Shown one piece after another: positions 34,537-44,500 of a stretch of DNA of 64,000 nt (position 1 is the first letter of the stretch; each line of letters opens with the position of its first letter). Made by a program: the position numbers and the translations under genes. Source of the stretch: Aquimarina algicola (GTDB lineage Bacteria; Bacteroidota; Bacteroidia; Flavobacteriales; Flavobacteriaceae); the NCBI RefSeq assembly GCF_006443095.1, contig NZ_VFWZ01000011.1, positions 213,160 to 277,159 on the forward strand, given 5' to 3'. The notes under the pieces were generated by a model that saw only the letters and a list, made by a program, of their open reading frames with translations, was not told the DNA's origin and searched no databases.

Positions 34537-35115
34537 TTATTCCCAAGGAGATACTATCTCCTCTGGCGAATCAGCGCCTTCACCATTTATATATATATTA
34601 TCCCAATTAAGTGATTCTCCTACTTTAATAAAAACTCTATAATATCCTGCTTCCAAATCCTCTACATTGACAAGTACATTATTTGCAGTTAGGTCTTTGA
34701 CACTTAATTTAGCTGCATCGTTTAGAACATTATCTTTATAACTAACCGTTCTTAATATTTCTTCAAAATTCTCATTTTGATACTTTTTTTCGGGTTTAGC
34801 TTTGAGAATCCAAATAGAATTTATGTTATCCGAATTAATAGTTTCTATCATAAAGTTTCCGATTACCGGATTAGGAGAGATAATAACCCCATTCATTTTT
34901 ATATTAGGATTACCATATTTTAGAGGAGCATCATTACGGCTTTGTTTTAATTGTATACCTGTTGCTAAAAATATATTTTGCGCACCTTCAAGATTTTCAT
35001 CGATAATTTCACTATCAATATTACTTTCAGATGTTTGAGAATCATCATCTTTACTACAGCCTAATAGTATCGATAGGATAAATAATACAATTATTCTATT
35101 CATTAAAAATCTCAT
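34537..35115 (-). CDS. Putative lipoprotein
   Basis: A 192-residue protein with a type II signal peptide: the lipobox ILLGC gives a Cys at about residue 20, followed by the acidic stretch SKDDDSQTSES, a typical surface-export signature region. An internal ATG at 35103 gives the cleaner start. The mature part contains NNVLVNVEDLEAGYYRVFIKV and looks like a beta-sandwich with no catalytic motif. The function is unknown. It lies between the SprT-like and manC genes. Confidence 0.8.
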   Translation of the reverse strand: MRFLMNRIIVLFILSILLGCSKDDDSQTSESNIDSEIIDENLEGAQNIFLATGIQLKQSRNDAPLKYGNPNIKMNGVIISPNPVIGNFMIETINSDNINSIWILKAKPEKKYQNENFEEILRTVSYKDNVLNDAAKLSVKDLTANNVLVNVEDLEAGYYRVFIKVGESLNWDNIYINGEGADSPEEIVSPWE

Positions 35116-35123
35116 AATTTAGT

Positions 35124-35720
35124 TCAATGTAATAACTCTACTTCTGCATTAGGGTTAAAAAGATAGATTCTACCTGTGCTTATCTCTACACATTCGTAAC
35201 GTTTTACTCTTTTATTTCCTTTTTTAAAAATTTTACCGTTGTATAATCTAAATGTACTTCCTAAAGGTAACTCAAAAATATAATTTTTATCATTTACAGG
35301 ATCAAATTGTTTAAGTGCCAAAGATAATTTCTCATCTGTATCACTACTTGCTCTCGGGTTTTTAAAATGATTCGCCAGTACCGGCAAAAGTTTTTGTGGA
35401 AATATTTGAGGAATAATGTATGGTACCATAAGCTGTTGAAAAGTACGTTTCCACTCTACACCATGTGGTTTTATATATCTGCCATATTTCTCAAAAGCGA
35501 CCAAATGTGCTATCTCATGAATTAAAGTAATTAAAAAACGATATTGGTTGAGCGAAGCATTTACTGTAATCTGATGTTGCCCATTTGGCATTTTTCTATA
35601 ATCGCCATGCCTTGTCACTCTTTCGTTTACTATTTTGAGATGCACATTGTATTTTACGATCAATTCAAATGCAGGTACTAGTGCACGTTCCGGAATGTAT
35701 CTTGACAATATTTCCTTCAT
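35124..35720 (-). CDS. SprT-like zinc metalloprotease-fold protein
   Basis: A 198-residue SprT-like protein. HEIAH at 68-72 provides two zinc ligands and the catalytic Glu, and His86 in KPHGVEWK is the third ligand. The N-terminal part (YIPERALVPAFELIVKYNVHL) fits the family. The C-terminal section carries RYECVEISTGRIYLFNPNA but no CxxC zinc ribbon, unlike eukaryotic Spartan. The bacterial function is unproven. It heads the four-gene operon running to 31995, with gaps of 6 to 13 bases. Confidence 0.88.
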   Translation of the reverse strand: MKEILSRYIPERALVPAFELIVKYNVHLKIVNERVTRHGDYRKMPNGQHQITVNASLNQYRFLITLIHEIAHLVAFEKYGRYIKPHGVEWKRTFQQLMVPYIIPQIFPQKLLPVLANHFKNPRASSDTDEKLSLALKQFDPVNDKNYIFELPLGSTFRLYNGKIFKKGNKRVKRYECVEISTGRIYLFNPNAEVELLH

Positions 35721-35829
35721 TGTCGCAAAATACGAAATAAGATAATGTTCTTAAAGCAATATTTATATTAGTATTGGTAAAAGAGGTTCTGACAATAAAA
35801 CGATGTATAAAAACATCCCATATATTTTT

Positions 35830-35857
35830 AAAGCTAAGTGCAGAAGCACTTAGCTTT
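35830..35857. terminator. Strong hairpin terminator
   Basis: AAAGCTAAGTGC (35830-35841), loop AGAA, GCACTTAGCTTT (35846-35857). It lies between the DUF4349 gene end and the SprT-like gene start and most likely ends the DUF4349 transcript. Confidence 0.85.
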
Positions 35858-35882
35858 ATTGTAACTATCTTTAGATATAAAT

Positions 35883-36740
35883 TTATTTTCTTATCCATTT
35901 AAAGTAAATAAATATCATTATTCCTAAAAGTATTAAAGGCCAGATGTAAAATAATGACAACGTAAGATTTTCTATAATAGACCAGCCAAACTTTAATCCT
36001 TTTGTAGCTTTATCCAAAAAATTAGGCGTATACGATTCAGGTTCTTCTTCTGGTATCACCGTTTCATATACATTCATTTGAATAGTACTATACGCTACTT
36101 TATTACTTAAATATTTCAATCTTCCTTGTGAGGATTCTATCTCTTCTTGTAAATCACCAAGCTTGTCCTCTGCAAGCAAAATATCTTTTACAGTTTTAGC
36201 TCTATTTCTCAAAATAGATTCATATCGCTCTTTTACTTCAAATTTTGTTTTTAATCTTGATGTTACATCTACATACTCTTCGGTTACATCTAGCGTAGAT
36301 ATATTTTTATAATCTATAAAGTCTGCTGTGTCAGTAATACTATCTAATACCGTGTCAAAGTGATCTCTAGGAACTCTAATTGTAAAAAAGTTTTCTTTTG
36401 TATAATTCGTATTGGTATACTTCTCTTGAGAAATATATCCTTTATACCTTGAAGCTAAAGCCTTTGCCAAACGTGTTGTTTCTTTTACATTGGTTACTTT
36501 AATTTTACAATCCGCATTTTTGATAATTTTTAATTGCTGACTGGTTATCGCATCATCATTGCCTGTCGATGGAGTTTCCTCTACTTCAATAGTATTAAGA
36601 AGCGCTTTTTCTGTTGACTCTTCTAAAATTATGTCTTCTGATAATGGTTCAGAACTTTGTCGATGATTAGAACATGATATCATCATAAAGATTGCTACTA
36701 AACTTATTTTGCTTATACTTGTTAAACCGATTGTTTTCAT
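35883..36740 (-). CDS. DUF4349 lipoprotein
   Basis: A 285-residue protein with a type II signal peptide (Cys23 after MMIS) and the DUF4349 domain. KIIKNADCKIKVTNVKETTR through ENFFTIRVPRDHFDTVLDSI and DVTEEYVDVTSRLK, then a long coiled coil to YSTIQMNVYETV, match the family order. A single membrane segment near the C-terminus (about 257-280) with a final KWIRK is also typical. The function is unknown; it is probably in the inner membrane with the bulk outside. A TAAGTTTG-type -7 element (reverse of 36772-36779) lies upstream. Confidence 0.88.
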   Translation of the reverse strand: MKTIGLTSISKISLVAIFMMISCSNHRQSSEPLSEDIILEESTEKALLNTIEVEETPSTGNDDAITSQQLKIIKNADCKIKVTNVKETTRLAKALASRYKGYISQEKYTNTNYTKENFFTIRVPRDHFDTVLDSITDTADFIDYKNISTLDVTEEYVDVTSRLKTKFEVKERYESILRNRAKTVKDILLAEDKLGDLQEEIESSQGRLKYLSNKVAYSTIQMNVYETVIPEEEPESYTPNFLDKATKGLKFGWSIIENLTLSLFYIWPLILLGIMIFIYFKWIRK

Positions 36741-36876
36741 TTCTATATTTTTATATCGTTAGTATTGAAAACAAACTTAAAAGTTGTCTTTACATATGGC
36801 TTGTATATACTTTGTAAAGGCTTTGTAAAACATTTTACAAATCACAAAACACTGTTTATCAAAAAATTAAACAATC

Positions 36877-37788
36877 ATTACTGAAGAAGAAAAAATATTA
36901 TTCAATGCGCTAAAAAAGATTGTAAGCAAACAATTTTTGAAAAACAATACTGCTTCCAGCATTAATATTTCTGAATGGAAAGGGCAAGATATTGTATCAT
37001 TTCAAGAAGATTTACAGCAAAAAGTAAAAGGTAACATCAGTGAAAAATCTTTTTATAGTTATTTTAAAAACACACCAAAAAAACTTCCAAGAATAGATAT
37101 TTTAAACCTTCTTGCTAAATATTGTGACTTTGAAAATTGGAATGATTTTAAAATCAATCATTCTCCTCAATCTTCTAAAAAAGGTTCCAAAAATAAATTT
37201 TCATTGCAATGGATTTGGATTGTATGTACATTCACTGCCATCATTTTTATTGCATACCTATTCATTCCAAACGAGAATACCTTCAAATTTTGTTTTATAG
37301 ACCCCGATAGAAATGTACCTATAACCAAAACTCCTTTAACAATTACAATACTTAATAATAGTGAATCCCCATTTTATATCAAAAGTGATAGTACAGGCTG
37401 TTTCACATGGAAAACAAAAGACAAATTTGTTCATTTTATTGTACAATCACCTTATCATAAAACAGATACCATATATAGGACAACTTCCCAAAAAGATTTA
37501 GAAAACATACAAGTCCAAACTGATGATTATGCATTAATGTTACATTATTATGCCAATGGAAAAATAGAAGATTGGAAAAACAGGAAAAATGAATTATCCA
37601 AACTTATTGCAAATGACGCTACTATTTTTCAGGTATTGCCATATGGATTGGGTATAGAAGTGTATGAAAAAAATAAATTTATTGAGTTATTGACTACGCC
37701 TACTGAGTCTTTAAAAAATATTGAAATCATAGCATCCCAAAAAATAAATGGAAAGATTGTTAAACTCAAATTTAAAGTAAAGTCATGA
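36877..37788 (+). CDS. Hypothetical single-pass membrane protein, probable ATT start
   Basis: A protein of 303 residues if read from ATT 36877. The first alternative start is TTG at 36937 (283 residues), but the 20 codons before it encode TEEEKILFNALKKIVSKQF, a well-formed amphipathic helix that looks coding. There is a TAA at 36868-36870 and no ATG in between. The N-terminal part has FQEDLQQKVKGNISEKSFYS and NLLAKYCDFENWNDF. A membrane segment (WIWIVCTFTAIIFIAYLF) divides it from a beta-rich outer domain. The next gene overlaps by 4 bases. The family is not recognised. Confidence 0.65.
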   Translation: MTEEEKILFNALKKIVSKQFLKNNTASSINISEWKGQDIVSFQEDLQQKVKGNISEKSFYSYFKNTPKKLPRIDILNLLAKYCDFENWNDFKINHSPQSSKKGSKNKFSLQWIWIVCTFTAIIFIAYLFIPNENTFKFCFIDPDRNVPITKTPLTITILNNSESPFYIKSDSTGCFTWKTKDKFVHFIVQSPYHKTDTIYRTTSQKDLENIQVQTDDYALMLHYYANGKIEDWKNRKNELSKLIANDATIFQVLPYGLGIEVYEKNKFIELLTTPTESLKNIEIIASQKINGKIVKLKFKVKS

Positions 37789-38249
37789 CAATAAGATTTC
37801 TATTTATCATATCGATCGCCATATTTATAAGCAGTTGTTCTAATAATGCTCATAAACGGATGGAAATGGAATCTGACAAAGTAACTTTAGAGCATAGCGA
37901 AACAGAAGAAGCTTTTATATCAGAAAATGATGCTTATGAACTTTTAATACAGCAAAAACTTCAAGAATATATTGATAAACAGGTCTTGCTTACTAGCCAT
38001 CCTAATTTTAATCTATCCATCAAAAAAGAGGACTCATTATCCACAAAAGAAACCAAAATAGAAAAAATTAACCTTATCGATTCGTTTCAAACTGTTTCTG
38101 ACTCGATAAAAAAAGCGACCGTAAAAGTCACATACAAAAACACGATCGATACAATTTTGGTAACTATTACTTCTACACAAATAGAAATTGAAGGAGAACA
38201 AATAAAAAATACCAAAGTCTCTTTTGAGCAAATGGATAGATCAAACTAA
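37785..38249 (+). CDS. Putative lipoprotein, small
   Basis: A 154-residue protein with lipobox FISSC, giving Cys18. The mature part is acidic and Thr/Ser-rich with no recognisable motif. Its start overlaps the previous stop codon by 4 bases (ATGA), so the two are translationally coupled. The shared topology, a membrane protein with an outer domain and a lipoprotein, suggests a small complex in the cell envelope (inference). Confidence 0.7.
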   Translation: MTIRFLFIISIAIFISSCSNNAHKRMEMESDKVTLEHSETEEAFISENDAYELLIQQKLQEYIDKQVLLTSHPNFNLSIKKEDSLSTKETKIEKINLIDSFQTVSDSIKKATVKVTYKNTIDTILVTITSTQIEIEGEQIKNTKVSFEQMDRSN

Positions 38250-38355
38250 TAAAGAATCTAGTAATATTCTTATTGCTATATTTTCATCACATCACTCCTA
38301 TTTTTAGACAGTAAAATCGTCAATATTTCAATTTTAACATAAAAAAATGCATTTC

Positions 38356-38388
38356 AACGATTATTTATGCATATAATCGTTATATTTG
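38356..38388 (+). promoter_or_regulatory. Dyad next to a -7 element, upstream of the serine hydrolase
   Basis: AACGATTAT (38356-38364) and ATAATCGTT (38373-38381) are perfect 9-bp arms. TATATTTG at 38381-38388 matches the -7 consensus and directly adjoins the dyad. No -33 TTG is at the expected spacing, which suggests activator dependence or repression. The ATG is 139 bases away. Confidence 0.45.
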
Positions 38389-38526
38389 TATCTGTTAAAT
38401 AAAATATAACCCCAAACTTCAAATCATTTTAAATTAGAGAAATACGATTCTGTCCCCAAAAGAATATATGATATCACCCAAACTCATATGTTTTTATAAC
38501 AAGAATCTATATCGAGCTAACCTACT

Positions 38527-39825
38527 ATGAAAAAGCGTTTTATTATCCCCCCCGTTATTACCGCCATTGTCCTATGCTTTTTTTTAATTTCAGCAAAAAA
38601 AGTACAAAATAAGACTGATTTATCTAAAGAGATACAAGCCTACGCCGCGCCTCCTCAAAATGTGATAGATCTTCCAAATACTCCAGCTATCAATGATTTT
38701 CAAAAACAGAAATTAGAGCAGGCGTTAAATGAATATTTTGAAAAAGCTATACGCAATCGCAAAATTGTTGGTGCTGCAGTATCAATCGTAAAATGTGATT
38801 CTATTATTTTTGCTGGTGGTTTTGGAAAAAGAAACATCAGAAACTCTGAGACAATAGATCAAGAAACCATATTTAGAATTGGATCTGTTTCTAAAGGATT
38901 TGCAGGTATTCTTACCGGGATTCAGGTACAAGAAGGACTCCTTGATTGGAATGAAAAAATCGTTGATCATTTTCCTGACTTCAGGTTTGGGAATACAAAA
39001 CGAACCAATAGTGTAACTGTTTCACATGTATTATCACATGCTACAGGGCTTCCTTATCATAGTTTTACTAATCTTGTCGAAAAAGGATTGTCTATAGAAG
39101 ATATTTCTAAAAAATTCAGAACAATACGACCTAAGGGCAAATTAGGAAAAATATACAGTTATCAAAATGCTGCCTTTGCTTTAAGCGGTGCTATGATAGA
39201 GAAAGTTACTCAAAAAACATTCAGTGAAACAATACAGGAAAAGATTTTTGATCCTCTGCATATGACATCTGCTTCTACTGACTATGAATCTTTGATAAAA
39301 GCTGATAATGTAGCAAGACCTCACCGTCTTAAATATAGAAGATGGAGACCTGTTGCTTTCAACAAAAAGTATTATAATGCTATAGCAGCGGGAGGTGTTA
39401 ATGCCAGTGCTACAGACATGGGAAAATGGATGAAATTATTACTAGGACAACACCCTGAAATAATTGAAAATGACATTTTACAAAAAGTATTTACTCCAGC
39501 TGTAGAGATTCCAAAAAGTTATAAATATTATCAAAAATGGCCCGGACATATCTCTTCTTCTTATGGTTTTGGTTGGCGATTACATACATTTTCAAATGCT
39601 GACGATAATGACACCTATACCATGATTCATCATGGAGGTTATGTCAATAATTTCAGAAGTGAAATTGCTATTTTCCCTAAAAAAGAATTGGGAATAACAG
39701 TACTATTTAATAGTCCTACAAAATTAGCCAGAACAGTGATTCCTGATTTGGAAAACATTATAAAAAATAGTTTAGAAATGTCTGAACAAGAAGAAATGCT
39801 GGCTGTTGTAAATAATATACAATAA
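38527..39825 (+). CDS. Serine hydrolase, class C beta-lactamase family
   Basis: A 432-residue protein with an N-terminal signal anchor (residues 5-24). SVSK at 120-123 is the catalytic SxxK, Tyr212-Gln-Asn214 is the YxN motif, and HHGGYV near 372 is the third element in place of KTG. This is the beta-lactamase/D-Ala carboxypeptidase fold; Bacteroidota members usually act as esterases or peptidases rather than antibiotic resistance enzymes. It is expected in the periplasm. A strong terminator follows. Confidence 0.92.
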   Translation: MKKRFIIPPVITAIVLCFFLISAKKVQNKTDLSKEIQAYAAPPQNVIDLPNTPAINDFQKQKLEQALNEYFEKAIRNRKIVGAAVSIVKCDSIIFAGGFGKRNIRNSETIDQETIFRIGSVSKGFAGILTGIQVQEGLLDWNEKIVDHFPDFRFGNTKRTNSVTVSHVLSHATGLPYHSFTNLVEKGLSIEDISKKFRTIRPKGKLGKIYSYQNAAFALSGAMIEKVTQKTFSETIQEKIFDPLHMTSASTDYESLIKADNVARPHRLKYRRWRPVAFNKKYYNAIAAGGVNASATDMGKWMKLLLGQHPEIIENDILQKVFTPAVEIPKSYKYYQKWPGHISSSYGFGWRLHTFSNADDNDTYTMIHHGGYVNNFRSEIAIFPKKELGITVLFNSPTKLARTVIPDLENIIKNSLEMSEQEEMLAVVNNIQ

Positions 39826-39886
39826 TCAGTTTGTGTAATAATTACTTTATGTATTAGTGTATTTTTCATTGCTATGAAAAAAATTG

Positions 39887-39914
39887 AAAAAGGTGTGCAA
39901 ATGCACACCTTTTT
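39887..39914 (+). terminator. Intrinsic terminator after the serine hydrolase
   Basis: AAAAAGGTGTGC pairs with GCACACCTTTTT around the loop AAAT. It lies between the serine hydrolase and the convergent SusD gene and can serve both. Confidence 0.88.
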
Positions 39915-39944
39915 AATTGGTTTGTTTATGTATTGGCAGGTTGA

Positions 39945-41501
39945 TTAGTTTACATCCCAAAAAATTCTGGTCGTCACAGCATCTCCACCGATAGCGCTAG
40001 CTGCAGCATTATAGCTATCTCCGTTTAAGGTTTGTTCAACTATAGGATACGTATATCTTACAGGCGTTTCTGATACAGGATCTGTTGGAGCAGGCAAAGT
40101 GGGGAAATCTAATAATTTCCAAGAGTTCCAGGATTCAAAACCTCTGTTGTATAACGCAATCCATTTTTGATTTCCTATTTTTTCTTTCCAGTCACCAGAA
40201 GCAGTAGCATAAGCGATTGCCGGCAATGCTAAATGTGCAGAAGCTTCTGCAGAAGTACCTCCCCAATATTCTATAGAAGCGGTTACTGCATTATTATAAT
40301 GTTCTTCTGCAGTACCTCCTACTGCAAAGCCTCTTTCTACGGCTTCTGCCAGTAAAAATTCGACTTCTGAATAATCCATAAGAATACCCTCTAATGTCGG
40401 ATTATTTCCAATGCCTGGACTAATATGTGTAAAATTAGAGAACGAATTATTAGAACCAGGAGTTCCTCCTAAGTAAACAATTTGTTCTATAGATGGATCG
40501 GCATCAATATTGTCTTCAAAATAAAACTTCATCCTAGGATCTGTATACTCAATTGAACCTGGCACAACGGTTTCTCTATCACTTTCATCAATTGTTCCAT
40601 CTCCGTTTGTATCTTCTATTCTTTCATAATCTCTAGGTTGCATTGCTTCCACAACTGTATTTGTCACTACATAATCGTTTCTCCCGCTTAATGTTAAATC
40701 TACATAAACAGGGTTAGTATTTGGTGTAGAAGACAGATATTTTAATGTTGCATTATATTCATTACTACTTATTACGTTAGGTGCTGCTTCTTCTATCATA
40801 GTTCTTGCCAGAGTTGATAATGAAGATACATCAGATATTGTGATTCCCATTCTTAGTTTTAAAGAATTAGCAAATTTAATCCACTTAGACACATCTCCCA
40901 GATACATATTATCTTGAGAAGCCGGGAAACTACTACTCCCTTCATCTAAATCATTAATTGCATTATTTAATCTGGTAATCAAACTAGTATATATCTCCTG
41001 ATCGTTATCATACTTAGGTAATAGGTTTTCAATGTCTAATGCTTCAGAATAAGGAATATCTCCAAATGTATCAACCAACGTTGAAAAAGTATATACAGAA
41101 AGTATTTCTATAATCGCTAATTGGTTTGCTTTTACTTGTGGATCTTCACCCGGCAATACGTCTTGCTCATTTATTACAGTATACGCTTCATCAAGGTCCT
41201 TTAGTACATCCTTGTATAGCGCATCCCACTGGCTCTCGGGTATTGTTCGAGTTACAATATCATAATTACTTTCATCTGTATATGTAGTTGCTGTCCATTG
41301 CTGCATAATCAACCTAAAGATATTTCTATTCACATTGGTACTTACCATTTGATCTACCAGGCTTTTTTGAGCACTTGTAAACAAAGCTGCCCCCGGTACA
41401 TTTATCGGGTCCTTTACATTTTCATTCAAGTCCTCGATATCAGAGGAGCAAGAAACCGTAACTAAAATAGTCAACAGTATATAAATTATATTTTTCATCA
41501 T
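39945..41501 (-). CDS. SusD/RagB family nutrient-binding lipoprotein
   Basis: A 518-residue lipoprotein with Cys18 after VTVS. Family features include IFRLIMQQWTATTYTDESN, VKANQLAIIEILSVYTFSTLVDTFGDIPYSEAL, KWIKFANSLKLRMGI and the late AEAVERGF and YNRGFESWNSWKLL segments. SusD-like proteins sit on the SusC channel at the cell surface and capture oligomers or peptides. This subgroup resembles SusD-like proteins from loci without glycoside hydrolases, so the substrate may be a peptide or glycan; no degradative enzyme is adjacent. It is 8 bases after the SusC gene. Confidence 0.95.
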   Translation of the reverse strand: MMKNIIYILLTILVTVSCSSDIEDLNENVKDPINVPGAALFTSAQKSLVDQMVSTNVNRNIFRLIMQQWTATTYTDESNYDIVTRTIPESQWDALYKDVLKDLDEAYTVINEQDVLPGEDPQVKANQLAIIEILSVYTFSTLVDTFGDIPYSEALDIENLLPKYDNDQEIYTSLITRLNNAINDLDEGSSSFPASQDNMYLGDVSKWIKFANSLKLRMGITISDVSSLSTLARTMIEEAAPNVISSNEYNATLKYLSSTPNTNPVYVDLTLSGRNDYVVTNTVVEAMQPRDYERIEDTNGDGTIDESDRETVVPGSIEYTDPRMKFYFEDNIDADPSIEQIVYLGGTPGSNNSFSNFTHISPGIGNNPTLEGILMDYSEVEFLLAEAVERGFAVGGTAEEHYNNAVTASIEYWGGTSAEASAHLALPAIAYATASGDWKEKIGNQKWIALYNRGFESWNSWKLLDFPTLPAPTDPVSETPVRYTYPIVEQTLNGDSYNAAASAIGGDAVTTRIFWDVN

Positions 41502-41509
41502 TATATTTT

Positions 41510-44500
41510 TTAGAATTGTACTTTGACATTAAACGCAAAATCTCTTGTTGTAGGCAATGATCCTGTAGAATACCCTTGTAAATTACCTGATCCTAACCCT
41601 GATTCTGGATCGGCATGCGGCAAGCTTTTATCTATAATCCATAAGTTAGAACCAATAAAACTGAATGTTGTAGCCTTCAAGAATGTATTTTTAAGAAATT
41701 TCTTTGGAAGGTCGTATGATAGTGTAACTTCTCTTAATTTTACAAATCCTGCATCGTATACAAATGCGCTATCCGGCAAACCTCTTCTATAACCAAAAGC
41801 ACCAAAACGATCTGCCCTGATACGACTTGTATTTACACTTCCATCTGGATTAACACCCGGATTGATAAAACCACCTCCATCTGCTAATGAGTTTCTTACC
41901 GGGTTTCCTAAATCATTAATAAATGCTGTTTCCTCGTATAATCCAGTAGCCAAACCATAGTATTGATCCAAAGAAAAAATACTACCTCCTTTTTGCACGT
42001 CTATTAGAAAGCTAAATCCTATATTCTTGTATCTGAATTTATTATTAATACCTCCAACCCAGTCTGGGTTAACATTACCTATTACTTTATCAGATGTTGT
42101 TGTTTTGATATACTGACCATTTGTAGGGTCTACAACTCTTTCTCCATTGACATAGGTATAATCAGTTCCTTGAATTGTTCCATAGGGTTGACCTACGGTT
42201 GCATTTATTGTGATTCCTCCTTGAAAACTTCCTAATTGAAGGTTCGTAATTTCATTACCATTAGCATCTGTAAACAACGATACTACTTCGTTCTCATTTT
42301 TACTCCAGTTTAAGTTTACTTCCCAAGTAAAATTATCATTTTGAATCACTTTACCAAATGCAGACACCTCTATCCCTTTATTTTCTATTTCTCCTGCATT
42401 GATAAGTCTTGTAGAAAAACCTGTAGCTGTAGTTACTGGTAACGACAAAATTTGATCTGTTGTATTGGTTTTATATAATGAAACGTCAAATCCTAATCTT
42501 CCTGAAACAAAAGACATTTCTAAACCTGCCTCTATACTTGCAGTTCTTTCTGCTTTTAAATCCGGGTTGTTTTTTCTGTCCTTTACACTTGCACTTCCGC
42601 CATTAAAAGCAACATTGATCGATTTGGTATCTTCCACTCTATCAAAAGGGGCACCATTACCAACTTCTGCGTAATTGAGACGTAGTTTACCAAATGAAAT
42701 ACTTTCTGATTCAAATAAATTTGAAAAGAGAAAACTTCCTGATACTGATGGATAATATACAGTACTGTTATCTTCTGGTAATGTTGAAAATTTATCTCTA
42801 CGAATAGTCCCATCCAAAAAGAATGTATTATCATATCCCAAAGATGCACTTGCAAATAAACCGTCTACACCAACTGTTGATTCTATCTCTGTCGGATACA
42901 AAAGAGGGTTAGTGGTATTTTGTATAGAATACACTCCCGGAATTGCTAAACCTCCATTAGTTGCATTAAATATAGATTTGAATTTTGAACGTCTAATATT
43001 CAATCCTATTAGTCCTTTAACATTAAATTTTTCAGAAATATCTTTATTAAAATTCGCTATAAAATCATAGTTGTATTCTGATGAAACAATATTTCTTCTA
43101 GAATATCCTGATTCAGAATTGATACGACCAAGACTACGATCATCTCCACCTGTACCAATCCCAAAGGCATTAGGCACACTACCTACAGCTCTTCTCTCTT
43201 CCTGCAATTCATCATAATTGTCTACGGCAAAACGACCTAAGAAATCTAACCAGTCATTAACCTTATAATTTAAGGATACAATTCCTATAAAACGATTACG
43301 CTCATCATTTTGAAAGTTCTCATAACGTGTCCAATAAGGATTATCCCAATAGATTGGTGCTGTATCATTAACCCCTTTAGGGTTCCAGGTAATATTACGT
43401 CCGGTAGAAAAATAAGCGTTTCGCTGATCTTTTATATCAACATTGGTTTGCCACCATTGTCTAAACATCCCGGTAATATTATCATTATACCCTGTTGAGT
43501 TACGACCCAGCGCATCGGTTCTAATGAAATTACCAAATCCGGTAGCTGTAAGTTTTTCTGTAAACTTATATGTAGCATTAAGTGTAAAATTATTACGTGT
43601 AAGATTACTATTGGGCAATAATCCTTCTTGATCAAAATTACTGATCCCTAATCTAAAACTTCCATTCTCAAATCCTTTATCCAAAGAAATTGAATTTGTA
43701 AGCGTATATGGGGTTTCAAAAAATTCAATTGGGCCATTCTTTGCATTAACCCAAGGTGTTGCTGTTTGGTAATTATCTAATTCTGGATAAAAAGCATCCC
43801 ATTGATACACTAGTAAATTTGGATCAAACTCTGCTCCATATGAAGCATCTTCTGATAATGGTGTTACAAGTTCAAGTTCACCATCTCCATCGATATCAAT
43901 TCTATCTAAAAATTCATTTCCACTTGGTCCATAAAAAGGCCCATATCCTGCACCATATTGTTTTTGATACTTAGGAAAAGTAGATCGATCAATTGAGCCT
44001 ACAGTAATCCCTGAATTAATAGTGACTCCAATACCAGAACTTTTCTTTCCTTTTTTAGTTGTAATAATAACAACCCCATTAGCAGCTCTAGAACCATATA
44101 AAGCAGAAGCTGCCGCTCCTTTTAAGACATTAATAGACTCTATATCGTCTGGATTGATATCTTGAGCCGCATTACCGTAATCATACCCCGAACCCGCTTG
44201 CTCCTGAGAACGAGTATTGGTGTTACGGTTTGTAATAGGCACACCATCAATTACAAATAATGCCTGGTTATTATTTCCTAATGAAGTAGACCCTCTAATT
44301 ACAATATTAGTTGATCCTCCCAGGTTGTTATTCCTTCGAATTTGTACTCCCGAAGCTTTCCCAGACAAATTGTTTAAAAAATTAGCTGTTTTTGTAGTAT
44401 TAATATCTTCTTGCTTGACTTCTTGAGTAGAATACCCTAAAGATTTCTTTTCTCTGGTAATACCGAGAGCTGTTACTACTACTTCATCTAATTGAGAGGC

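Noticed and set aside
38527..39825. Beta-lactam resistance gene
   Set aside because: The fold and SxxK/YxN motifs are class C-like, but the third motif is HHGG rather than KTG, and Bacteroidota members are usually esterases or peptidases.
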